Shown: positions 1-4,421 of the stretch, in pieces
Layout: each line of letters opens with the position of its first letter
Position numbering within the stretch: position 1 is the stretch's first letter
Source of the DNA: JACIWB01 sp038818725
GTDB lineage: Archaea; Thermoplasmatota; E2; UBA202; JdFR-43
Direction of reading: 5' to 3'
Length of the DNA stretch: 9,668 bases
Assembly (NCBI GenBank): GCA_038818725.1
Contig: JAWAYL010000035.1
Span: 1 to 9,668, forward strand
The notes under the pieces: model-generated
Database searches by the model: none
The model's input: the letters and a program-made list of their open reading frames with translations, nothing else
Told to the model about the DNA's origin: nothing
Translations under genes and position numbers: made by a program

Positions 1-26
1 ATTTAATTTCCTTAAAGATTTATTTT

Positions 27-87
27 TTGCCTGAGGCTTCATCCCCTCCCTTTTCAATTTCATAATTTGGGGATTTGCCTCAGGTAA
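27..87. repeat. Long imperfect hairpin, possible IS200/IS605-like right end or terminator
   Basis: CCTGAGGC at 30-37 pairs with GCCTCAGG at 77-84. After a small 3x2 internal loop, ATCCCC at 41-46 pairs with GGGGAT at 69-74, giving 14 Watson-Crick pairs around a 22-nt loop. Bases 27-29 and 85-87 can add two A-U pairs and one G-U pair. A T-run follows at 90-97 on the plus strand, so it could end plus-strand transcription from outside the window. Read on the minus strand, the order CCTGAGGC, TCCCC, GGGGATGA, GCCTCAGG is reminiscent of the structured right ends (omega-RNA region) of IS200/IS605 elements; that is an inference from memory and no tnpB gene is present here. It shares the 11-mer TCATCCCCTCC (39-49) with the hairpin at 3858-3891. 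Confidence 0.6.
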
Positions 88-137
88 TATTTTTTTCTAA
101 ATTTTCACTTTCGGAAATACTGTCTAACTAAAAATAA

Positions 138-147
138 ATTTATATAT
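138..147 (+). promoter_or_regulatory. Archaeal TATA box for the reductase-family gene
   Basis: A TTTATATAT-type element centred near 142 lies about 23 nt before the GTG at 165, with A-rich sequence (131-137) in the BRE position. This spacing predicts a transcript starting at or just before the start codon, i.e. a leaderless mRNA, consistent with the lack of any Shine-Dalgarno sequence. Confidence 0.55.
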
Positions 148-164
148 CTTTTATATTTAAAATA

Positions 165-1184
165 GTGGAAAAAGTTGATATTGCAATAATTGGAGGAGGC
201 ATAGCTGGCTTGAGTTTAGGAAAATTTTTAGCAGAAAAAGGTATTCCATTCATTCTTTTTGAGGAGCATAATGATTTTTTTAGAAAAGCATGTGGTGAAG
301 GAATAACTCAAAAAATAGCTGGATATGACTTTTTAGACCTATATGAAAGCAAAAAAGGAATAGAAAAGGAAATATGGGAAACAATTATATATACAAATTA
401 TGGGGAAATACTCCTTGAAATGCCTATTCTCATGATAGATAAGAAAAAAGTCGAGGAAGAATTTGCAAAAAAAGCAGAAAAGCAGGGGGAAATAAGAAAA
501 GGTGAAAAAGTTAAGAAAATAGAAGATGAAATTTTGCTTCCACAAAATGTAAAAGCAAAACTTATAGTAGGGGCTGATGGATTTTTTTCAATAACAAGAA
601 AATATATAGGTGTAAGCCCGCCAAAAGAGGCTTTTGCAGTAGAAACATATAAAGAAAAAATTGAAAAAGATAATAGCAGATGCCACGTTGTTTTAAAAGA
701 TAGCATTGTAAAGCATGGTTATGCATGGTATTTTCCTAAAAAAGATAAATGGAATATTGGAATTGGTTCTTTTAATAAAAAATATTTTAAGGAAGGTTTT
801 GAGAAATTTAGAAAAGAAAATTGGTCTGCTGAATGGAAAGGAGCTTATATTCCCATGGGTAAGCCTCTTCTTTCTTATGGTAAAAATGCAATTTTGGTCG
901 GCGATGCCTGCGCCCATGTTTTTTCTAATGTTGGGGCGGGAAATATGCCTTCTATAATTTGCTCATATATTGCTTCTGAATGCATCGAAAAATGGGTGAA
1001 AAATGGTAAATATGAGCTTGAAGAATATGAAAGGAAATGGAGAGAAGTTTTAGGGAAACAATTAAAATATTCATACTATGCAGGCATTTTATTTTTCAAA
1101 TTGATAAGAAGTGAATATATGAGGCATAGAATTTTGAAAAAGATGTGTAGCAATGTATCAAAATTTTATAGAAAGATGCGCTAA
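165..1184 (+). CDS. Geranylgeranyl reductase family FAD-dependent oxidoreductase
   Basis: This is a 339-residue flavoprotein of the geranylgeranyl reductase group of the p-hydroxybenzoate hydroxylase superfamily. In archaea these enzymes saturate the isoprenoid chains of ether lipids or the side chains of quinones. Visible marks are the N-terminal Rossmann FAD motif GGGIAG (10-15) with Glu at the end of strand 2 (E33/E34), the family CGEG motif (43-46), GADGFFSITRK (136-146), the GYAWYFPKKDKWNIGIG stretch (185-201) typical of the family, and the second FAD motif LVGDACAHVFSNVGAGN (244-260). It is shorter than many archaeal digeranylgeranylglycerophospholipid reductases (usually near 390 or more), so the exact substrate is open. 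The start is GTG, supported by the TATA box 23 nt upstream and by the FAD motif following at once. Its TAA stop overlaps the stop of the convergent mtnA gene. Confidence 0.85.
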   Translation: MEKVDIAIIGGGIAGLSLGKFLAEKGIPFILFEEHNDFFRKACGEGITQKIAGYDFLDLYESKKGIEKEIWETIIYTNYGEILLEMPILMIDKKKVEEEFAKKAEKQGEIRKGEKVKKIEDEILLPQNVKAKLIVGADGFFSITRKYIGVSPPKEAFAVETYKEKIEKDNSRCHVVLKDSIVKHGYAWYFPKKDKWNIGIGSFNKKYFKEGFEKFRKENWSAEWKGAYIPMGKPLLSYGKNAILVGDACAHVFSNVGAGNMPSIICSYIASECIEKWVKNGKYELEEYERKWREVLGKQLKYSYYAGILFFKLIRSEYMRHRILKKMCSNVSKFYRKMR

Positions 1185-2113
1185 AGGTAAATTATTTCAT
1201 TTTCAGTTATTATCCCTGTTATATATTTTGAAGGGGTTATATCAAATGCAGGATTTCTTACATTTTTTGGTTTATAAGAATAAATTGAAGTAACTTCTTG
1301 TTTGCTTCTTTCTTCTATTTTTATTTCATCACCTCTTTTTGCTTTTTTATCAAATGTGCTTTCAGGTGCTGCAACATAAAAAGGAATATCATTTTCATAA
1401 GCAATAACTGCCTTTTCATAAGTTCCTATTTTATTTACAACATCATAATTTTTTGCTATTCTATCAGCTCCCACAATTACTAAATCTACTTCTCCTTTTC
1501 TCATAAAATAGCCAGCTGAATTATCAACAATCACCGCATGTTGTATCCCTTCATTTTCTAGCTCCCAAGAGGTAAGTAAGCCTTGCAATCTTGGCCTTGT
1601 TTCATCAACCCAAACAAAAATTTTTTTATTCTTTGCCATTCTTATAGGAGCGAGAGCTGTTCCATAATCAACTGTTGCTAAGGCGCCTGCGTTGCAATGA
1701 GTTAGTATTTTAGCATCTCTCTTTATAAGCTTTTTTCCATTTTCTCCTATTTTCCTGCATTTTTCAACAATTTTTTCAGTATATTCATTTGCAGAGCTAA
1801 TTGCATCTTCTCCTTTCTTAATTTTTTCAACTATATAATCAATTGCATAAAATAAATCATGAGCAGTTGGGCGAGCGTTTTTTAGCAAGCTCACAGCTTT
1901 CTTTATATCTTGTGCCATCGCTACCCCATATGCGGCTGCGCAACCAATGGCTGGCGCCCCTCTTACAACCATCTCTTTTATTGCATATGCTACATCTCTT
2001 TCATTTCTTGCTTCAAAGATTTCAAAACAGAGAGGAAGCTTTCTTTGATCAATTATTTTTAGGGAATTTTCTTCAAACCATAAGCTTCTCATCTGTTTCC
2101 CTTTTACAAGCAT
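1181..2113 (-). CDS. mtnA: S-methyl-5-thioribose-1-phosphate isomerase (MtnA / eIF2B-like family)
   Basis: At 310 residues this is a complete member of the family that isomerises 5-methylthioribose-1-phosphate (or 5-deoxyribose-1-phosphate) to the ribulose form, in methionine or 5'-deoxyadenosine salvage. Motifs seen: RGAPAIG (51-57), THCNAGALAT (138-147) with the expected catalytic Cys140, VWVDETRPRLQG (167-178), DNSAGYFM (197-204), VGADRIAKN (214-222) with the expected catalytic Asp217, NKIGTYEKA (227-235), and the C-terminal IEERS and NPAFDITP segments. Ribose-1,5-bisphosphate isomerase and regulatory eIF2B subunits are relatives, but the HCNAGALAT and DETRP context fits MtnA better. The start at 2113 is preferred over the Met at residue 8 because a perfect AAGGAGGT lies 5 nt before it. 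The gene overlaps the upstream aldolase-like gene by 41 nt and is the last gene of the operon. Confidence 0.88.
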   Translation of the reverse strand: MLVKGKQMRSLWFEENSLKIIDQRKLPLCFEIFEARNERDVAYAIKEMVVRGAPAIGCAAAYGVAMAQDIKKAVSLLKNARPTAHDLFYAIDYIVEKIKKGEDAISSANEYTEKIVEKCRKIGENGKKLIKRDAKILTHCNAGALATVDYGTALAPIRMAKNKKIFVWVDETRPRLQGLLTSWELENEGIQHAVIVDNSAGYFMRKGEVDLVIVGADRIAKNYDVVNKIGTYEKAVIAYENDIPFYVAAPESTFDKKAKRGDEIKIEERSKQEVTSIYSYKPKNVRNPAFDITPSKYITGIITENEIIYL

Positions 2114-2540
2114 CTTTTACCTCCTTAAGTGTTCTTCCTACTATTATTTTTCCAAAACCTTTTATTTCCAATTGTTTTTTATTCTTTAATTTTTTCAAAG
2201 CATCCATTGCAACCTTAAATTTATCCTTATCTTTTTTTCTAAATATTGCTATTGCATTTATTTCTTCCCTGCTATAAATAAGCCAATGAATCGGTGCATC
2301 CCCGCATGGTTCTTTCATTCCTATAATCATTGCAATATCATTAACTGGATTGTAATCAACTATTTCAACAAAGTCATCATTTCCTAAATTTTTAAAATCT
2401 ACTTGCGAGGCATTTATTAAAATTCTTTTTCCGTATCTAACACTTATGCTAAATCCTTCCTCTTTTTTATAGCATATTTTTTTTAGTTCCTCAACAAGTG
2501 GGTTTTTTATTTCCTCATATGAAAGAAAAAAAGTATTCAT
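2073..2540 (-). CDS. Class II aldolase/adducin-fold protein lacking zinc ligands
   Basis: This 155-residue protein resembles the class II aldolase/adducin fold: FSISVRYGKRILINAS (30-45) matches the phosphate-binding 'GN.S.R.G...I..SG' region, followed by DDFVEIVDY (55-63) and EPCGDAPIHWLIYSR (77-91), which corresponds to 'EPSSE.P.H...Y..R'. The zinc site of FucA-type enzymes needs Glu in 'SSE' plus a His-X-His pair; here the acidic position is Asp81 and the His-X-His pair aligns with Ile99-Phe100-Arg101. The C-terminal His region is replaced by a short Lys-rich tail. It is therefore probably not a standard zinc aldolase. It starts in a 4-nt ATGA overlap with the cupin gene, has no visible Shine-Dalgarno, and overlaps mtnA by 41 nt. 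True class II aldolases and MtnB dehydratases act right after MtnA, so the position suggests the same pathway, perhaps in a regulatory or altered catalytic role. Family assignment is good; function is inferred. Confidence 0.65.
   Translation of the reverse strand: MNTFFLSYEEIKNPLVEELKKICYKKEEGFSISVRYGKRILINASQVDFKNLGNDDFVEIVDYNPVNDIAMIIGMKEPCGDAPIHWLIYSREEINAIAIFRKKDKDKFKVAMDALKKLKNKKQLEIKGFGKIIVGRTLKEVKDACKRETDEKLMV
2119..2126 (-). promoter_or_regulatory. Strong Shine-Dalgarno of mtnA, inside the upstream gene
   Basis: AAGGAGGT on the minus strand lies 5 nt before the ATG at 2113. It decides the mtnA start in favour of the longer N-terminus and shows that this internal operon gene is initiated through the ribosome-binding site, unlike the leaderless first genes in this window. 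Confidence 0.8.
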
Positions 2541-2875
2541 TTTAGGGGAATTAAGCAGAGAAAAATAAAATCTTCCTTTCCCTTATTTTTGAACTGATGC
2601 ATTTCATTTGGCATAACAAGAGCAAAATTTCCTGGTTTAAGTTCATGCTCTTTTCCATTTTCATCAATTAACGCACCAACGCCACTTAAAACAAAAACTT
2701 CATGCTCCCAGTCATGCTTATGGAAAGGGGTGTAGCCATTTCTTCCAACAACAAATCTTCTCATCGCAAAATTTGGAGCAATTTTTTCATCTATTAGCCA
2801 TTGAATTTTTACATTTTTTGCTCCTTCTTCCTTAACTTCGCTTTCATCTATCTCCTTATAATTTTTTACAATCAT
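2537..2875 (-). CDS. Small single-domain cupin protein
   Basis: At 112 residues this is a one-domain cupin (cupin_2 type). Motif 1 is TPFHKHDWEHEVFVLSGVG (49-67), giving metal ligand candidates His52, His54 and Glu59. Motif 2 is PGNFALVMPNEMHQF (81-95), giving His93. With all four usual ligands present it probably binds a divalent metal and could be an isomerase, dioxygenase or binding protein; the substrate cannot be read. It is much shorter than acireductone dioxygenase (MtnD), although that enzyme is also a cupin and belongs to methionine salvage like the mtnA gene downstream. It is the first gene of the three-gene operon, with a TATA box about 23 nt before the ATG and no Shine-Dalgarno, so it is probably leaderless. 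Its TGA overlaps the next ATG. Confidence 0.8.
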   Translation of the reverse strand: MIVKNYKEIDESEVKEEGAKNVKIQWLIDEKIAPNFAMRRFVVGRNGYTPFHKHDWEHEVFVLSGVGALIDENGKEHELKPGNFALVMPNEMHQFKNKGKEDFIFLCLIPLK

Positions 2876-2894
2876 AAAAAGAAAAATATTAGAA

Positions 2895-2902
2895 ATATAA
2901 AT
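2895..2902 (-). promoter_or_regulatory. TATA box of the cupin-aldolase-mtnA operon
   Basis: On the minus strand a TTATTTATATTTC stretch is centred near 2898, about 23 nt before the cupin ATG at 2875. This predicts a leaderless operon transcript. The promoter lies at the edge of the IS-derived debris, so transposition may have brought or reshaped it. Confidence 0.5.
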
Positions 2903-2922
2903 AATGCTCGCAAATCAGAGGG

Positions 2923-2974
2923 GAGAAACTCAATTGATGCTTTGCATATAATGGGCTTAAAATATGAAACACTC
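2923..2974 (+). pseudogene. Scrap of IS6/IS240-like transposase (plus strand)
   Basis: The plus strand reads RNSIDALHIMGLKYETL and then a stop. This matches the 'W..ALERMGLRYENETF' segment of IS6/IS240-like DDE transposases. The DNA at 2939-2969 is identical at 27 of 31 positions to the reverse complement of 3587-3617, inside the other IS6-like remnant. Only this short piece is recognisable; neither boundary can be seen. A minus-strand ORF across it (2872-3063) is probably its antisense shadow. Confidence 0.45.
2939..2969 (+). repeat. Diverged inverted repeat with 3587-3617
   Basis: Thirty-one bases match the reverse complement of 3587-3617 with four mismatches, including a perfect 10-mer ATGGGCTTAA. 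Both copies encode the same transposase segment (ALHIMGLKYE here, ALQRMGLRYE there), so they are homologous pieces of related insertion sequences in opposite orientation. Confidence 0.65.
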
Positions 2975-3019
2975 TGAACCTGATAGCATGATAAAGTTAC
3001 TCCAAATGCATTATTTTCA

Positions 3020-3217
3020 TTATCCTTCGCTCTCATTATAAAATAACCAAGCAGTTTGACCAACTTTTTCTGGATGATTTACTAAACTTGCAGTTATTGG
3101 ATTTGCAAAATCTTGTTTTATTTTTGAAGGAATTAAGCCCAAAGCAGCTCTATTTATTAGCCATTCCATAGGAGTATCTGGATTTTCTACTCCTGAAGAT
3201 GCAGATGCAGCTCCTCT
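3020..3217 (-). pseudogene. Unidentified gene fragment fused to IS debris
   Basis: The minus strand is open for about 65 codons from just inside the broken IS5-like transposase to a TAA at 3020-3022. The translation contains MEWLINRAALGLIPSKIKQ (from an ATG at 3169) and HPEKVGQTAWLFYNESEG. Its composition is like a real soluble helical protein, and reading may continue in another frame (NENNAFGVTLSCYQV), which suggests a frameshifted fragment of a host or element gene. I do not recognise the family and it does not look like the middle of the adjacent transposases. It has no start signal. It may be the stump of a gene into which an IS inserted. Confidence 0.35.
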
Positions 3218-3424
3218 TCAACAAAATCTCTTAAACTCATATCAAAAAATACCATCAATATGTATAAGGCTACATATTCATATGGTGATAATTTAAAATC
3301 TCTTCTGAAATGGTTCACCTACTTCTTTTGCTACATCTACAAGAAAATTCATGATTTTTTTAACATTGAAATTGCTAAATTTTTTGTTATATTTCTCCCA
3401 ATAACCATTTCTTTTCTTCTTCAT
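3187..3424 (-). pseudogene. N-terminal remnant of IS5/IS4-like DDE transposase
   Basis: From an ATG at 3424 the minus strand reads MKKKRNGYWEKYNKKF and on to GEPFQKRF, then a stop. A +1 shift in a T-run restores FKLSPYEYVALYILMVFF and DMSLRDFVEEE, followed by a stop at 3187-3189. The pattern 'W..YN ... G.Pf ... P..y..l..l...f..SLRdlE' is the N-terminal domain of IS5/IS4-type (DDE_Tnp_1) transposases. The catalytic domain is missing. The ALYILMVFFDMSLRD part shares 48 identical bases with the partial transposase at the end of the window, which retains a DATG catalytic segment and so supports the family call. Confidence 0.6.
3224..3271 (-). repeat. 48-bp exact inverted duplicate of 9472-9519
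   Basis: The reverse complement of this stretch is identical to 9472-9519 over 48 bases and unrelated on both sides. It encodes ALYILMVFFDMSLRD of the transposase in both places. Exact identity within otherwise decayed copies points to recent or gene-conversion-like copying, or to a recombination endpoint. Confidence 0.9.
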
Positions 3425-3530
3425 TTTCCCATCCCCTTTATTGATAATTTATTAGAATTATATTAAATTTTTTAAATTGTTCGACAACCCCCATATTTGA
3501 ACGGCACGTCAACAAATTTTCACCTCCAGA

Positions 3531-3817
3531 TTATAAAGGAAAGCAATTAGCCATCTTTCGACGCTTTTCTTCTTCAAATGTTTCATTTTCATATCTTAAG
3601 CCCATTCTTTGCAATGCCTCTCTATGATGGAGGTGTAGCTATTTTGATCAATGGTTTATTTTCACAATATATGAGAATTTTCCTCACAAATTTTATTACA
3701 TTAATCGAAGTTCTTTTGTTACCATTATTCCCAAATATCTATGTATCTAAGCCTATTGCAATACACCGCCTTTTGTACTTTTTGCAAAGAAATTTCTGTG
3801 TAGAGACTTGTAGCCAT
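3531..3817 (-). pseudogene. Decayed IS6/IS240-like DDE transposase
   Basis: In the minus direction one frame reads RCIAIGLDT, a stop, then KRTSINVIKFVRKILIYC and ENKPLI. A second frame gives MVTK just before RTS, and after a further shift ALQRMGLRYENETFEEE. Together these fit the core of IS6/IS240-type transposases: 'AID...VTKgRTS...FirKvL.yC.NKPli.D..PWY..ALeRmGLrYenETFgeRN'. The second catalytic Asp region is corrupted (IATPPS then a stop), and the 'ERN..E.W' segment that carries the catalytic Glu is only partly preserved as EEEKRRKM. The gene is dead through several frameshifts, stops and deletions. Boundaries are approximate: it reads from an ATG at 3817 to a stop at 3531. Confidence 0.6.
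3587..3617 (-). repeat. Diverged inverted repeat with 2939-2969
   Basis: This is the minus-strand partner of the 27/31 match at 2939-2969, coding for ALQRMGLRYE of the IS6/IS240-like transposase. The two copies lie about 620 bp apart in opposite orientation. Confidence 0.65.
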
Positions 3818-3857
3818 TAACTTAATATTTTTCTCTCTAACTAATTGTTGTAGCATC

Positions 3858-3891
3858 CTCATCCCCTCCTGAAATAGAAGCAGGGGAGGAG
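3858..3891. repeat. GC-rich hairpin followed by T-run
   Basis: CTC (3858-3860) pairs with GAG (3889-3891), an A-G mismatch follows, and TCCCC (3862-3866) pairs with GGGGA (3883-3887). An alternative fold pairs CCTG (3868-3871) with CAGG (3881-3884). A T-rich run follows at 3892-3907 on the plus strand, so it could act as a terminator or transcription barrier before the rnp2 unit. It shares TCATCCCCTCC (3859-3869) with the hairpin at 27-87. On the minus strand the sequence ends in AGGAGGGGATGAGGATG, reminiscent of IS200/IS605 right ends. No tnpA or tnpB is nearby. Confidence 0.5.
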
Positions 3892-3956
3892 TATTTCTTA
3901 TTTTTTTAAATTTTCAAATTCTTGACACTGACACTACCGCTCCTGCAAAGGAAAAA

Positions 3957-3967
3957 AATATATAAAA
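3957..3967 (+). promoter_or_regulatory. TATA box for the small-protein/rnp2 unit
   Basis: AAATATATAAAAG is centred near 3962, about 26 nt before the ATG at 3988, with A-rich BRE-like sequence on its 5' side. The spacing predicts a nearly leaderless transcript and helps to choose 3988 over the longer TTG-initiated frame from 3922. Confidence 0.6.
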
Positions 3968-3987
3968 GTTATATATACAGTGGGAAG

Positions 3988-4158
3988 ATGGTGACAGTCG
4001 AAGAAAGTTTATGCAGGATTGAAATATTGAAGGAAGGACGCGAATTCATTGCAAGAGCTAAAATGCAGGGGGGAACAAAGGAATACAGAAATACAATATT
4101 CGAAGATTTGTTAAGAGAAATATTCATTGATTTACAGGAAGAATTTGGAGAAATTTGA
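3988..4158 (+). CDS. Small conserved-looking protein of unknown function
   Basis: A 56-residue protein beginning MVTVEESLCRIEILKEG. It looks like a short beta-hairpin (CRIEIL, FIARAKM) followed by an acidic amphipathic helix (IFEDLLREIFIDLQEEF), with a basic QGGTKEYRN loop between. No transmembrane segment or metal motif is visible. I do not recognise the family. The ATG at 3988 is chosen because the TATA box lies 26 nt upstream. Its TGA overlaps the rnp2 ATG by one base (TGATG), so the two are probably translationally coupled and a role near RNase P or another RNA-processing step is possible, though only from context. Confidence 0.6.
   Translation: MVTVEESLCRIEILKEGREFIARAKMQGGTKEYRNTIFEDLLREIFIDLQEEFGEI
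4147..4150 (+). promoter_or_regulatory. Shine-Dalgarno of rnp2
   Basis: GGAG lies 7 nt before the ATG at 4158, inside the end of the upstream small gene. It favours ATG 4158 over the TTG at 4155. Confidence 0.5.
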
Positions 4159-4421
4159 TGGTTGTAAAAGATAAAGTTGGAAGACAGAGATACATTCTCT
4201 TTACTGCAGAGTATAAAAAAATAAAATTAATAAAAGAATACAATAAAGTAAAACTGATATTTTATAATGGAAAATATGGAATCGTTAAATGCTCGCATAT
4301 TGAAAAAGAAGAGATTATAAATTTTTTAAATTCGGTCAATTGTAAAACCCTCTATACATCTGGAACAATTAAAAAAATAAGAAAAATTCTCAATAATTTT
4401 TTGAGAGACGGAGCCAACTAA
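4158..4421 (+). CDS. rnp2: Ribonuclease P protein component 2 (Pop5/Rpp14 family)
   Basis: An 87-residue protein with the Pop5 layout: VGRQRYILF (7-15) at the N-terminus, as in the 'R..RYIaF' start of archaeal Rnp2, then KLIFYNGKYGIVKCSH (32-47), matching 'F.GkyGIvRc.h', and LYTSGTIKKIRKIL (65-78), matching the diagnostic 'tlgvSGTIKk' segment. Rnp2 pairs with Rnp3 (Rpp30) and supports the catalytic RNA of archaeal RNase P in tRNA 5' maturation. It is shorter than usual (often 100-130 residues), ending soon after the SGTIKK helix. It follows the 56-residue gene with a one-base overlap. Its last 32 nt overlap the convergent proS gene. No rnp3 or proteasome gene, frequent neighbours elsewhere, is in view. 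Confidence 0.75.
   Translation: MVVKDKVGRQRYILFTAEYKKIKLIKEYNKVKLIFYNGKYGIVKCSHIEKEEIINFLNSVNCKTLYTSGTIKKIRKILNNFLRDGAN

Larger units (their letters stand above)
2876..3921. mobile_element. Insertion-sequence graveyard without intact genes
   Basis: This 1-kb gap between the cupin operon promoter and the rnp2 unit has no credible intact gene. It contains decayed transposase pieces: a scrap on the plus strand near 2923-2974, an IS5/IS4-like N-terminus on the minus strand (3187-3424), an IS6/IS240-like central and C-terminal part on the minus strand (3531-3817), and an unidentified fragment at 3020-3217. Stops and frameshifts occur every few dozen codons. No clean terminal inverted repeats or target duplications could be recognised. 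Confidence 0.7.

Noticed and set aside
1843..2277. 144-codon plus-strand ORF opposite mtnA and the aldolase-like gene
   Set aside because: It is rich in Leu, Phe and Ser as expected for the antisense frame, has no start signals, and both genes on the other strand carry clear family motifs.
2872..3063. Minus-strand 63-codon ORF whose stop overlaps the cupin ATG (ATGA)
   Set aside because: Its frame is antisense to the transposase scrap at 2923-2974, its end is a low-complexity Phe/Leu run over the AT-rich promoter, and the TATA box of the cupin gene lies inside it. The overlap looks accidental, though its middle may carry the frame-shifted tail of the fragment at 3020-3217.
3260..3466. Plus-strand ORF of 68 codons in the IS region
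   Set aside because: It is the reverse complement of the IS5/IS4-like transposase remnant and is rich in Phe, Ile and Leu as antisense frames of A-rich genes are.
3578..3820. Plus-strand ORF of 80 codons in the IS region
   Set aside because: It is antisense to the IS6/IS240-like transposase remnant, whose motifs are clear on the minus strand.
2876..3921. Search for a CRISPR array, tRNA or intact toxin-antitoxin pair in the large gene-free gap
   Set aside because: No regularly spaced repeats, no tRNA-like TPsiC/anticodon arrangement, and no paired small ORFs with start signals could be seen; the content is explained by transposase debris.
3922..3987. N-terminal extension of the small gene before rnp2 from a TTG at 3922
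   Set aside because: The TATA box at 3957-3967 lies within this extension and predicts transcription starting near 3987, so ATG 3988 is the likely start.
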